Origin: Rhizocola hellebori
GTDB lineage: Bacteria; Actinomycetota; Actinomycetes; Mycobacteriales; Micromonosporaceae
Length of the DNA: 64,000 nt
Direction: 5' to 3'
Assembly (NCBI RefSeq): GCF_016862955.1
Contig: NZ_BONY01000034.1
Span: 31,698 to 95,697 of the forward strand
Part shown: positions 1 through 9,305 of the stretch, in pieces
Position numbering within the stretch: the stretch's first letter is position 1
Layout: each line of letters begins with the position of its first letter
Program-made: the position numbers and the translations under genes
The notes under the pieces: model-generated
What the model was told of the DNA's origin: nothing
The model's database searches: none
What the model saw: the letters and a program-made list of their open reading frames with translations, nothing else

Positions 1-632
1 GGTTTGATTGGGTTGGGCTCGTAGATCGGTACGCGTGCAGCTGCAAGCGCGGTACCCCCCGGAGCGCCGCCGCTGCAATCACAGGTGGCCGAAAATTTTA
101 GTCCGTCTGGATCGCTGAAACTGGTTGGGCTGCCATTGGAGTACGAGTAGCCGTGCCACGACTGCGGATCGGTAAGATCAAATATTGGGTCGATCGAGAC
201 AAAGCGGCCCATGCTCTGGTCATACTCGCGGGCTCCAAGATGGGTGAGACCGGTGTCGTCCTTGGTGCCGCCGACGTAGGTCTTCGTTCCGACCCAGCCC
301 GTCGGTTGGGCGCCTCTAAGCTCGCCGTATGGCGTGAATCGTCGCCGTGCAGAGGCCAGTGTGATCGCATCGACTTGCACGGTGGCGGAACCCTGTTGGT
401 TGGCGAAGACCCACTTCAGTCCTGATGCGTCGCGTACGGCGACGCCGTAGTGCCGCCGTCCGAGCGGATCGGCGGTTCCCAGCTTCTCCAGTTCGGTGCC
501 GTCGGGCAGATAAAGCGTTTTTTGGTGGGGCTGGCGGAAATGAGGCGGGTGCCGGTGCTGTCGTACACGTATGAGGTTGTGGTCGTGCCTTCAGTGAGGG
601 TGGCGAGGTGGTCTTCTTTGTCCCAGGTCAGG
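1..632 (-). pseudogene. RHS repeat-associated core, C-terminal fragment (frameshifted)
   Basis: The minus strand encodes the conserved end of an RHS/YD-repeat protein: a YVYDSTGTRL segment, a YGVAVRDASG segment, FTPYGELRG, then the core signature LGAREYDQSMGRFVSIDP and YSYSNGSPTSFSDPDG. RHS cores form a shell that releases a variable C-terminal toxin after the DPDG-like motif. The reading frame shifts by one base at the six-T run at 518-523, so the two halves cannot be read as one protein without correction. Upstream, an in-frame TAG at about 634-636 ends the similarity, so the front of the gene is missing. The frame is still open at the window edge, so the C-terminal tip lies outside. It is either an orphan RHS tail or a sequencing error inside a decayed gene. 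Confidence 0.75.
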
Positions 633-808
633 AGCTACGCACTATCAGTTCTACTGAGGCGGTCCCGTTCACATCAAACCTGTCCGCTCACGGAAGACGA
701 CGATCACCGAGACTAGTTGGATAAGTCGACACACGCACGATGGGGTCACCCGATCATCCGCTCTCGACAAGTCGGATAGGCGACATACTGATACTGCGCG
801 GCGCGGCG

Positions 809-1642
809 TCAACCGGGCTGTGCTGCAATCTCGGCGAAGTTGAGCGCGCCACTGCCGAGGTCGATAACTGCAGACTCCGTAGTTATGACTATGACTGGTT
901 CGTTGTGGGCGTGGTCGCGGATGGCCAGTGACAGCTTGGGTTCGGGGCCGAGACGCCGCGCCCGACTGCCAAGTTCGCGGATCATGGTCCACGGCAGCCG
1001 TGCGCGGCCCTCAAGTAGCCAGAGGTTTTCGTATCCGTGCTCGGCTTCCAGCCGACCTGCCTCAGCAGGCGGCGGTTTCTCGACAAGATCAGTCAGGAGG
1101 CATAAACCATCGTGGTATCGAGAAACGATGACGCCACGGACGGATGCCTCCTCGCGGCGGTACGGCCTTGCCAGCACGATGGCTCGTTTCGCAGGCGCCA
1201 GCGCGAGCGAAGCGGCGGGATTATCGCCTGGGTAAAGGTTGTCGGCGAAGGCTACGAAGACGTCTGCGGGTTCGAAGTGCGCTGCGGCGTTGAGGATCGA
1301 GGTGATGTCGGCGTATCGGCCGCGCTGAGGAATGAAGGTGAGATCGAGTTTTTCATGAAGCGGCGGATCTGTGGCAGGCATCCCGGCCGCGCGCTGATAG
1401 GCCGCTCGGCCTCCGGCACCGAGCGTCGTTTGGGCCCAGGCCATGAACCGTTCGTAGAACGGATGATAGACAACGACGATACGTGCTGGAGCTAGTGAAG
1501 CGAACTCGTCGAGCACATGCAGGATGCCCGGCCGGCCCGCCACCGGCTGGAACTCTTTCGGGATGTGCCGCGACCATCCGGCCACGCGAGTGCCCAGCCC
1601 GCCTGCGCATACCGCTACCTGGGTGACCGGTTGTCGCTTCAT
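809..1642 (-). CDS. Sugar-1-phosphate nucleotidyltransferase (UTP-glucose-1-phosphate uridylyltransferase-like)
   Basis: A 277-residue cytosolic protein. The N-terminus carries the nucleotidyltransferase signature AVCAGGLGTRV (about residues 10-20), followed by HIPKEFQPVAGRPG, the usual PKxxxPV segment of GalU/RmlA-type enzymes that join a nucleoside triphosphate to a sugar phosphate. A second conserved block, GVIVSRYHDGLCLLTDLVEKPP, matches the family's V-EKP substrate region. I chose the ATG at 1642 because homology starts ten residues later and the longer upstream reading is low-complexity. It is divergent from the Nudix gene with a 53-bp gap, so both could share a control region. Together with the Nudix and sulfotransferase-like genes it suggests activated-nucleotide chemistry, but the sugar substrate cannot be read from sequence. 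Confidence 0.8.
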   Translation of the reverse strand: MKRQPVTQVAVCAGGLGTRVAGWSRHIPKEFQPVAGRPGILHVLDEFASLAPARIVVVYHPFYERFMAWAQTTLGAGGRAAYQRAAGMPATDPPLHEKLDLTFIPQRGRYADITSILNAAAHFEPADVFVAFADNLYPGDNPAASLALAPAKRAIVLARPYRREEASVRGVIVSRYHDGLCLLTDLVEKPPPAEAGRLEAEHGYENLWLLEGRARLPWTMIRELGSRARRLGPEPKLSLAIRDHAHNEPVIVITTESAVIDLGSGALNFAEIAAQPG

Positions 1643-1695
1643 CGCCGCGCCATCGCCCGTTGATCTACGCCCGTTGCTACGGTCGCTGCGTGCCG

Positions 1696-2124
1696 ATGAA
1701 TGTGCGAGTGACCGCGATCGTAATCGAAGACGACCAGATTCTGCTGCTCGACCAGGATACAGACAGTGATCGCTCGTGGTCGCTCCCCGGTGGAAAGGTC
1801 GAGCCTGGGGAGACGATCGAGGAGGCGCTCGCACGGGAGGTGCGGGAGGAGACCGGGCTGGAAGTTCGTGTCGGTGATCTGCTGTATGTGTGTGACGTGG
1901 TTGGCGCGCACGTTGTTCACCTGACCTTCGAATGTCGACGCACTGGCGGGACGCTGGGCGCAGTCAAGGCGGGTGCCGACACCCGCCCGATCCGGGACGT
2001 GAAGTTCGTCAAGCTCACTGAGCTGACCCAGCTCGGGTTCAGCGACACGTTTGTGGAGCGAGCGCAGAAACGGTGGCCGGAGGCTGGCTCATACATGGGC
2101 CCAAAGTCCAATATCGGCTTGTGA
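1696..2124 (+). CDS. Nudix hydrolase
   Basis: A 142-residue single-domain Nudix protein. The Nudix box spans GGKVEPGETIEEALAREV followed by REETGLEV (about residues 37-60) and has all consensus residues, including the catalytic RExxEE core. Nudix enzymes cleave nucleoside diphosphates linked to another group, such as dNTPs, NDP-sugars or NADH. I prefer the ATG at 1696 because the conserved beta-strand (VRVTAIVIEDDQILLL) starts directly after it. The 3' end overlaps the end of the convergent sulfotransferase-FGE gene by 36 bp. Next to a nucleotidyltransferase, an NDP-sugar or sanitation role is possible. The substrate is unknown. Confidence 0.85.
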   Translation: MNVRVTAIVIEDDQILLLDQDTDSDRSWSLPGGKVEPGETIEEALAREVREETGLEVRVGDLLYVCDVVGAHVVHLTFECRRTGGTLGAVKAGADTRPIRDVKFVKLTELTQLGFSDTFVERAQKRWPEAGSYMGPKSNIGL

Positions 2125-3810
2125 CAGCTGATCCAACAGCTCGCGGTCTATTTCAGACAGTGCTCGACCTCGATCCGTCAGGCCTTCCACCCACACATCG
2201 AGCACCTTGGCAATCTTCTGCACCGTCGGGCCGGTAAACGGTGCGGAGGGATCACGAACCAGCCGGATGCCGACCCCGCGAGAACTGCCCAGCAAATGCC
2301 GAGATCGCATGCGGTTCACCTCGGTTGATGTGGCTGGAGTGTTCCATGCGGCGCCGTGGATCCAACGCTGGGCGGGCTCATCGAAGCGCGCAACCGGGCC
2401 GTCCGCGCACCACACCTGAACGTTGCCGACGGCGTGATGGATCCCTAGCGGGGTCACTGCTTGGGTTACCGGCGAAACATCGCCCAGGTCGTAGCTGTGG
2501 TTGGACGGATCACTGCCAGCGGCGAGCACTCGCAGCTCCTCGTGTGCCGGAAGCCGAGCGGAGTTGACAGCGGCGAAGACCGCAGCGCCGATCCACGTCA
2601 CCCAATACACGGGATGATTCTCGTACCCAGGGCTGACGGTCCAACGCCCTGCGTGCTGATCGAAGTGAAGCCGCCCGCCACGCTCGTGCGGCATCTCATT
2701 GACTAGAAGGTGGGTACCGCGGACAGTGTTGGGCAGTCCCGACTGGTGCAGATGGTTAAGCACCCCGCAGATCTCCGCATTCGACACCAGAAGATTCCGC
2801 CACTCCACCCCGCGGCAGTACACAAAGGTCACGTCCTCGTGCAGACCGCGCACCGGCTCGGATCGCCTGCCGCTCTGGAGCTTTGGGACATCTGCCAGCT
2901 GGTAGTGCTCCGAACCCTGGAGCCATCCGGCGGCCACCTCAAGCACGTCTGCGGTGACAACTTGGCTCGCGTCGATAAGGGTTGCCGCCGTGACGTCCAT
3001 TACGAGCGCAGCCTCGGCTGGGGTTAAGTGCGCCAGCAGTTCCGTCTTTGAGTTGCCCGTGGAGAACGTGTCATCGCCGCCCCCAGGTGTGCTGGAGGCC
3101 CGAAGTTGGTCGGGAGCGGCCAACTCGCCAACAGCCTGTTGCCCATTGCCCGGGTTGAGGACGGCCTTCTCGTAGGGCACGTGTTGGAAGCTGCGGCCTT
3201 GCAGGGCCACAGCGAGCAGCAGGGCGTTCAGCACCACCAGCCGTGTCAATGCGATCAGCTCGACGGGGTCGTCGGCTGGCACTAGCCGCGCGTGTGGGCC
3301 AGCCAGTGTTACGGCCACCATTTGCCGGTACCTGGCAGCGTAGTCCCAGCGTTCGTAGAGTCCGGACCGCAGAAAGGACGATGCCACTCCGAGCGGGCTG
3401 CGAGACAGGACTAGGACCGGCGAATCGGGGAACAACCTCAGCAGCGTTTCCGTGGCGAAGAACAAGTTGGTTTCCTTGACTAGCTGACGTGAAGAACCGT
3501 ATTTGGACACGGCGAACGTCACCAGCCAATGCCAGCCCAGTGGGCCAAGCAGCGCACGCGAAACCCTATTGATGCTTGTCGCCTGTGGATTGACAGCCGA
3601 TAGAGGATGTGACCGTCCCAGCTGCTGCCTTAACGGCTCATTGTGCTGCGTCATCGCTGGCCGCATCGTGTCACAGAACCAGTTGGAGCCGACCCGTTCA
3701 CTGGTACCCAAAGCCAGCAGAGGCGGCAGGAATTCAACGCCCTCGGAAAGAGCTCGCGCACGCAGGACAGCGACGCGATCGTCGATTTCATCTAGAACAT
3801 GCAGCGTCAT
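2089..3810 (-). CDS. Sulfotransferase-like protein fused to an FGE-sulfatase-like domain
   Basis: A 573-residue protein with two recognisable parts. Residues about 33-215 look like a PAPS-dependent sulfotransferase: LALGTSERVGSNWF resembles the 5'-phosphosulfate loop and VLVLSRSPLGVASSFLRSG the 3'-phosphate-binding segment. Residues about 365-520 look like a formylglycine-generating-enzyme (SUMF1) fold: NHPVYWVTWIGAA with NSARLPAHEE, then GIHHAVGNVQVWCAD, IHGAAWNTPA and RGVGIRLVRD, matching the family's W-x-A, RLPTEAEW, GNVWEW, RGGSW and GFR landmarks. The catalytic cysteine pair expected after the GGSW-like motif is absent, so formylglycine formation is unlikely and the fold may bind ligand or act like an EgtB-type domain. 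The middle (about 240-330) has no match that I recognise. It is convergent with, and overlaps, the Nudix gene. Confidence 0.7.
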   Translation of the reverse strand: MTLHVLDEIDDRVAVLRARALSEGVEFLPPLLALGTSERVGSNWFCDTMRPAMTQHNEPLRQQLGRSHPLSAVNPQATSINRVSRALLGPLGWHWLVTFAVSKYGSSRQLVKETNLFFATETLLRLFPDSPVLVLSRSPLGVASSFLRSGLYERWDYAARYRQMVAVTLAGPHARLVPADDPVELIALTRLVVLNALLLAVALQGRSFQHVPYEKAVLNPGNGQQAVGELAAPDQLRASSTPGGGDDTFSTGNSKTELLAHLTPAEAALVMDVTAATLIDASQVVTADVLEVAAGWLQGSEHYQLADVPKLQSGRRSEPVRGLHEDVTFVYCRGVEWRNLLVSNAEICGVLNHLHQSGLPNTVRGTHLLVNEMPHERGGRLHFDQHAGRWTVSPGYENHPVYWVTWIGAAVFAAVNSARLPAHEELRVLAAGSDPSNHSYDLGDVSPVTQAVTPLGIHHAVGNVQVWCADGPVARFDEPAQRWIHGAAWNTPATSTEVNRMRSRHLLGSSRGVGIRLVRDPSAPFTGPTVQKIAKVLDVWVEGLTDRGRALSEIDRELLDQLSQADIGLWAHV

Positions 3811-3976
3811 GAATCAAGGCTGTCCGGCAGCCGCGGCCAACAACAGACACCTTGACCATCGCGGGGTTGCGTTCCGTTGCGCGGCCTTGCGCGGGGTTGC
3901 GCACCGACCGATATCGGTCGACGCCCCTCTATGCTTAGCTGGCATCATCTACGCGCTGAGAGGCGGTGGATCACCC

Positions 3977-5350
3977 ATGACGAAGCCGGTAACCAACCAC
4001 CGATTGCAATCCTTAGTGGAGCAGGCCGGCTACCACAACGCTCACGCCGCGTTCGCGCGTCAGGTCAACCTTCACGGCCGTCAAACGCACGGGCTCACAC
4101 TTCGCTACGACGCAGCCTCGGTGTACTGGTGGCTGCGCGGCCGTCGTCCCGATAGTCCCGCACCTCAATTGATCGCGGAAGTGCTCGCCAGACGCCTAGG
4201 CCGTCAGCTCATAGCTGTGGACTTGGGATTCCAGCACGCTGAGGACCTCTCCGGCCTCGGGCTCACCTTTGACAGCGACCTGGACGACGCGCGCAGCACG
4301 GTAACCGAACTATGGCGCCGGCAAAGACTTCGCCACGAATTCCTCGCCACAGCCCCGTTTGTTGCAGCCGCCACTACCCAGGCCGGATGGCGCTGGCACT
4401 TCGATCCTCGCGATGCCAACGTCTCACACCGCGGCACCCGGCAGGTCACGGAGGCCGACGTGGAAACACTGCGCGCGTATGAACAACAATTCCTCGAGTT
4501 GGACCGGCGGCACGGCGGCGGGCATTCCCGAGACCTACTTATCGGCTGGCTCGTGCGAGACGTTCAGCCATTGCTCAACGGCGCTTACTCCGACCGTATC
4601 GGACGCCAACTGTTCGCCGCCGTCGCCGAGCTAACCGGCCAGGTCGCCTACATGAGCTACGACGTCGGCGAACATGGCCTGGCCCAGCGCCACTTCATCC
4701 AAGCCCTACGCCTGGCCAAGGCTGGTGACCATAGCGGTTTCGGCGCGCACATCCTCGCCAACCTGTCTACCCAAGCCGTCTACCTGCAACAACCGGCCGA
4801 AGCAGTCCGCCTTTCCCGTGCCGCCGTGGACGGAGGCCGCGGCAAAGCTGGCAGCGGCATCATGGCCCGGCTGTATGCAGCCGAAGCGTGCGCGCACGCC
4901 ATCGCCGCCGACCCCCGCAGCTGTACCGCCGCCCTGCGCAACGCCGAACGCGCTGCCTCGCGCGCTTCCGATGGAGACCACCCTGCCTGGGCCGGGTACT
5001 TCACCCCCGCACACCTCGCTGGCGCTGCTGTGCGGTGCTTCCGTGATCTAGGCCGAACCAATGAAGCCCTCAGCTTCGCCGATCAGGCCCTCGACCTTGG
5101 GAGAAGCAGCATTCGCACACGCGCACTACACACCGCCCTCATCGCTAGCGTCCACGCCTCCGGCTCCGCTGCAGACCCAGAGCAGGCATGCCACCTCGGC
5201 CGTCAGGCACTCGACCTCGCGGGCGGTGTCACCTCACGCCGGGTCGCCGACCGGATAGCCGACCTTGCCCAGAGGATGAAGCGATTTGGAGGCAACCCGG
5301 CGATCGACAGCTTCCTACACCGGGCAGCTACCGCTGTTTCGCCAGCCTGA
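3977..5350 (+). CDS. TPR-containing regulator (actinomycete NsdA-like type)
   Basis: A 457-residue cytosolic protein. Residues about 1-80 are of the kind found at the head of actinomycete TPR regulators: SLVEQAGYHNAHAAFARQVN, then SVYWWLRGRRP, a degenerate helix-turn-helix-like region. From about residue 200 onward it is alpha-helical with tetratricopeptide-like repeats (for example GQVAYMSYDVGEHGLAQRHF and TNEALSFADQALDLGRSS). I chose the ATG at 3977, preceded by GAGAGGCGGTGG, rather than longer upstream readings that overlap the opposite gene. The second Nudix gene starts 20 bp downstream on the same strand, so the two are probably co-transcribed. A role in control of development or secondary metabolism is inferred from the family only. 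Confidence 0.75.
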   Translation: MTKPVTNHRLQSLVEQAGYHNAHAAFARQVNLHGRQTHGLTLRYDAASVYWWLRGRRPDSPAPQLIAEVLARRLGRQLIAVDLGFQHAEDLSGLGLTFDSDLDDARSTVTELWRRQRLRHEFLATAPFVAAATTQAGWRWHFDPRDANVSHRGTRQVTEADVETLRAYEQQFLELDRRHGGGHSRDLLIGWLVRDVQPLLNGAYSDRIGRQLFAAVAELTGQVAYMSYDVGEHGLAQRHFIQALRLAKAGDHSGFGAHILANLSTQAVYLQQPAEAVRLSRAAVDGGRGKAGSGIMARLYAAEACAHAIAADPRSCTAALRNAERAASRASDGDHPAWAGYFTPAHLAGAAVRCFRDLGRTNEALSFADQALDLGRSSIRTRALHTALIASVHASGSAADPEQACHLGRQALDLAGGVTSRRVADRIADLAQRMKRFGGNPAIDSFLHRAATAVSPA

Positions 5351-5370
5351 CCGGCCGGTACAGTCAGGAA

Positions 5371-5859
5371 ATGACGTGGGTCGAACCAGAACAGTGGTAC
5401 GCACAGCTCGCGTCGTTCTATGCCGCCGCAGCAGCACTGATCACCGACCACGACGGCAACGTTCTCCTCGTCAAACCGAACTACCGCAACCATTGGGTCA
5501 TCCCAGGCGGATACGTAGATCAAAACGAAAACCCCCAGGAAGCGCTTGCCCGCGAACTACACGAGGAACTAAGCCTCGCCGTAAACCCCGGGCATCTCCT
5601 GCTCATCGACTGGGCATCACCCGCAGGACAACGCCCTCGAGCGATCATCAGCTTCCTCTTCGACTGCGGCCAGGCCACGGCCGGCGATCTGACGATCAAC
5701 ACCGACGAACTGGAGACGGTCGGCTTCTACGAACCCGAGCGGTGCAGGCAACTGCTGCCACCATCCATTGCTCCTCGCGTCGACGCAGCACTCGAGGCAC
5801 GGGCGAAAGGCACCACGCTCTATCTAACGGACGCATCTGCTCCATACGAAACCAATTGA
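5371..5859 (+). CDS. Nudix hydrolase, second copy type
   Basis: A 162-residue Nudix protein. The box reads GGYVDQNENPQEALARELHE then ELSLAV (about residues 46-71). The catalytic RE-x2-EE acidic residues are present, but the usual glycine after EE-x is serine. The start ATG at 5371 lies 20 bp after the TPR regulator's stop. The TPR regulator plus Nudix pair is on the plus strand, and the sulfotransferase-FGE and nucleotidyltransferase genes are on the minus strand, so the region looks like two facing transcription units rather than one operon. The two Nudix genes of this cluster are quite different in sequence, so they are not a recent duplication. Confidence 0.85.
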   Translation: MTWVEPEQWYAQLASFYAAAAALITDHDGNVLLVKPNYRNHWVIPGGYVDQNENPQEALARELHEELSLAVNPGHLLLIDWASPAGQRPRAIISFLFDCGQATAGDLTINTDELETVGFYEPERCRQLLPPSIAPRVDAALEARAKGTTLYLTDASAPYETN

Positions 5860-5911
5860 GATCGACTGTCCCGACAAGAGCCGACTATCCCGAGCCGAAG
5901 GCCACGCCTAG

Positions 5912-5969
5912 TTGGACCCCCGGACTCCGCTTCCGGAGGGCGTTGGCAGCATAACGCTCAATTGACTAA
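5912..5969 (+). repeat. Dispersed hairpin repeat, copy A
   Basis: One of three related segments of about 58 bp in the window (others at 9197-9254 and 23878-23934). All contain a CTCCG/CGGAG stem with a short loop, flanked by GGAGGG, a CATA-CGCT block and a final ...TGACTAG-like end. Here the loop is CTTC. The other copies have CAATC, so the stem is kept while the loop changes. It lies 53 bp after the stop of the second Nudix gene and could act as a terminator, but its origin is unknown. Confidence 0.6.
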
Positions 5970-6193
5970 GTTGCTAGCTTCGATTTCGGATCTAGATGCA
6001 ATTCAAGATCATCCTCATTGCGCGGCGGAACGACGGATGGGCGAGACCGGTAATGGGCCGCCCACCACGAGGAGGAATCGGTTCGCGTTTTAGTGACCAC
6101 GGGGCACCATCATTCACCAGCTCTTTTCCAGGCCCCGGTGAATCTTGCACTCGTTCTGTGGCGGCTTTGACAGCAGCCGTGACAGCAACAGCC

Positions 6194-6650
6194 TCAGTCC
6201 GCATCGCGCTCCCCCAGCTCGTCGCTGCCCGGTCCGCCGAGCGCATCGTCCATCCGGCTAGCCGCCTCCTGCTGCATCGCCGGGATCACATGGGCGTAGA
6301 TGTTCATCGTCACGGCGATCTGCGAATGACCCATGATCTCCATAACCACACGAGCTGACACGCCAGCTGCCAGCAGCAGAGTCGCGCAGGTATGCCGCAG
6401 GTCATAAATCGGATCGGCCGGACACCCGAACGTGACAGCAGCCGGGCGAAAGCCGTGTTGAGGTTCCGCGGCTCCACATGCCTGCCGTGGCGGTGGTGAA
6501 CACCAGCCCGGTCTCCGCCCACTCCAATACGCCAACCCGCTCCGCCACCTGATACCGCTGATGGCGACGCAGCGCGGCAGCCGCCACGGCCGGCATCGTG
6601 AGCACCCGCCGCGCACGGCTCGACTGGGGCGGGCCAAACACCACACCCTC
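6194..6650 (-). pseudogene. Tyrosine recombinase (phage-type integrase), C-terminal remnant
   Basis: Three overlapping minus-strand frames together reconstruct the catalytic half of an actinomycete integrase. They read first VFGPPQSSRARRVLTMP and GLVFTTAT, then GRHVEPRNLNTAF with LLSRSGVRPIRF, then YDLRHTCATLLLAAGV with MEIMGHSQIAVTMNIYAHV. The box II residues (LRHT, GHS) and the nucleophile tyrosine (NIYAH) are visible. Frame changes near 6490 and near 6412 break the gene, and the N-terminal arm-binding and core-binding parts are missing. The truncated 5' side ends next to the istB remnant, so insertion of an IS21-like element or a deletion probably removed it. No attachment site could be identified. 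Confidence 0.8.
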
Positions 6651-6677
6651 TCCTACCGTTTACGTTGGCTAGGCCTG

Positions 6678-7450
6678 TCAGGTCAAGGGGGTCACTCCTT
6701 TCCCGGCGAGGGCCTCGGCGAGGCGGTGGCTGTCGCCCTTGGTGATGACCAGGTGGGCATGGTGCAATAGCCGGTCAACCGTTGCTGTGGCGAGGGTTTT
6801 GGGCATGATGGTGTCGAAGCCGCTGAGGTGGATGTTGCTGGTGACCGCGACCGAGCGGCGTTCGTAGGCGGCGTCAACGACGCGGTAGAACGCCTCCGCG
6901 GCTTCCTGCCCGGCCGGTAGCATGCCGATGTCGTCAACCACGATCACGTTGACCGAGCAGATCCGGGCGACGGCGCGGGCGACGGATCCGTCGGCTTTGG
7001 CGCGGTTGATGGCCTGGGTCAATGTTTCCAGGGTGAACCATGCCACCCGCATGTCGGCTTCGATCGCCGCAGCGGCCAGGCCCTCGATCAGATGCGGCTT
7101 GCTGGTCCCGGAGGGACCGGAGATCACCAGATTCTCATGCCTGCCAACCCATTCCAGGGTGACCAGGGCGTTCTGGGTGGCCTCGGGGATGGAGGACTCC
7201 TCGGGGGGCCAGGACGCGAGAGTCTTGCCAGTTGGGAACGCGGCCTTCTTGCGGCGCATCCGCCGGGTGGCCGAGTCCCGACCGACGACCTCTTCGTTGA
7301 GCAGGACCCGTAACAGCTCGGCGGGATCCCAGCGTTGCGCCCTGGCGGTGGCCAGACATCGGGCGCCGCCTTGCGCAGGTATGGCAGTCGCATGCGGCGC
7401 AGGATCCGTTCCAGCTCTTCAGGAATCGGCGGTGCCGAGGGCCGGGTCAT
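6678..7450 (-). pseudogene. istB: IS21-family helper ATPase IstB (frameshifted)
   Basis: The minus strand encodes an IstB-like AAA+ protein in two frames. The first frame gives MTRPSAPPIPEELERILRRM and LPYLRKAAPDV. After a one-base deletion near 7357 the second gives AQRWDPAELLRVLLNEEVVG through to the end. Walker B (VIVVDDIGML) and the sensor region (VTSNIHLSGF) are recognisable. Walker A, normally GPxGTGKTHL, reads GPSGTSKPHL, so the catalytic lysine is kept but neighbours are changed. About 258 residues if corrected, normal for IstB. IstB loads the IstA transposase, and no istA is present beside it. The element is dead on three counts: frameshift, altered P-loop, missing transposase. Confidence 0.85.
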
Positions 7451-7505
7451 GCGCCGAACCTTTCCCATGGGCCGGTGCCCGGCTGAACCGAGTGACGAGT
7501 GACGA

Positions 7506-7770
7506 GTGAGGGTCGGCGCGACGTGGCGCGACGTCCCGCCTGTTACGGCTCCTGGCAGGCCGTCTATTCGCTGTTCCGCCTTGGCAGTGGGCCGGGATCC
7601 GGCAGCGCATCGTGACGGCGCTACGGACCAGGCCGATGCGGCCGAGGTCCTCGGATGGCAGGCCTGTGTGTGGACTCCACAGTCATGCTCGCCGCGATCC
7701 AGACCAGCAGTTCGACTCACCAGGCGGTACCGCCAGGGAGCCCGTCGCCATGCTATGGCCCGCTCGGGTG
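7506..7770 (+). pseudogene. IS5-family transposase N-terminal remnant
   Basis: Fragments on the plus strand match the start of IS5/IS112-type transposases: VGATWRDVPP in one frame, then YGSWQAVYSLFRRWQ and IRQRIVTALRT in another, then CVDSTVMLAAIQ in a third. The family consensus is GAPWRDLP-RYG-W-TVY-RFRRW followed by a catalytic DST motif, and the DST aspartate is visible in CVDST. At least two frame changes within about 150 bp and loss of the C-terminal DDE residues show it is a relic. It sits back to back with the dead istB. Confidence 0.65.
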
Positions 7771-7817
7771 GCGGCTGGATTACGAGACTGCACCTGATCC
7801 CACCTCGCCGGGCGCTT

Positions 7818-8066
7818 ACGACATTCTGATCCCATCGGCGGGCAGCAGCGGTGCTACGACCCGAGTTGGCCGATCGCTTCGCGCAGTTCGGTCACGACTT
7901 GTTCTGGCTCGGCGAGGCAGCGCCAGGCCGTCACCCCGCAATCGGACAGGTTGCCCAGCGGGTGGCCGCGATGACCGGCTCTGCGAACTACAGTCCAGAG
8001 TGGACACCGCTCGGCGAACGGCGATTTAGGGACTCCTACTTGAGTGCCGAGCGGGGGTCCACCTGA
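7818..8066 (+). other. Unassigned coding fragment within the mobile-gene graveyard
   Basis: An open plus-strand stretch reads LRPELADRFAQFGHDLFW, LGEAAPGRHPAIGQVAQRV and PEWTPLGERRFRDSYLSAERG and then stops. Codon use and amino-acid mix look coding, but there is no good start and I do not recognise the family. It probably is the tail of a truncated gene. From 8067 to 8290 I see no gene. Confidence 0.3.
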
Positions 8067-8290
8067 TCAAGATCTTCGTTAGCAGATGTCGACGTGTCCG
8101 AGCGTCGGTGGCACGTTGAGGATGCAGGAAAGTCACCACTGCGATTCATGATCGCATGCCCAGCATGTCCACGCTTGATGTTGTCATACGCCAACCATAA
8201 AGACGATCTCTAAGCGAATTCTCTACGCACGCTAAACACGCAGATCATCATCACCTTCCTCAGTCGCAGCGATTGAAGTCGATGAGGCGC

Positions 8291-9069
<779 letters not shown>

Positions 9070-9110
9070 GCCGGGAGGTTACAAGTGTGGTGACGAGAGC
9101 ACTATCCGAG

Positions 9111-9128
9111 TTGGACACCATTGGACAC
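9111..9128. promoter_or_regulatory. Direct repeat TTGGACAC, 10-bp period
   Basis: TTGGACAC occurs perfectly at 9111-9118 and 9121-9128, about 45 bp upstream of the start of the secreted gene that ends at 8476. A one-turn spacing on the same face of the helix is typical of an operator for a dimeric or cooperative regulator. No matching regulator is identified. Confidence 0.35.
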
Positions 9129-9196
9129 GGCGGCAGTCTTGGTTATGTGCACCAGGTCAGCGACGACCCAGCTATGCCGAACATGGTCACCAACCG

Positions 9197-9254
9197 TTGG
9201 ACGACCGGACTCCGCAATCCGGAGGGCTCGGAGGCATACCGCTGAATTGACTAG
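9197..9254 (+). repeat. Dispersed hairpin repeat, copy B
   Basis: Second copy of the 58-bp element also found at 5912 and 23878. It is nearly identical to copy C over CCGGACTCCGCAATCC and GGAGGGCTCGGAG, and shares the end TTGACTAG with copy A. It lies in the gap between two minus-strand genes, 50 bp downstream of the EcsC-like gene's stop, so it could serve as that gene's terminator. Confidence 0.6.
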
Positions 9255-9305
9255 GCCGGTCGACCAGGAGGAATCGGTTACTCGAGATTGTGGGACGGGG
9301 AGCCG

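Noticed and set aside
8067..8290. Possible gene between the mobile relics and the hsdM scrap
   Set aside because: Frequent stops in all frames and lower GC. No supported start or domain.
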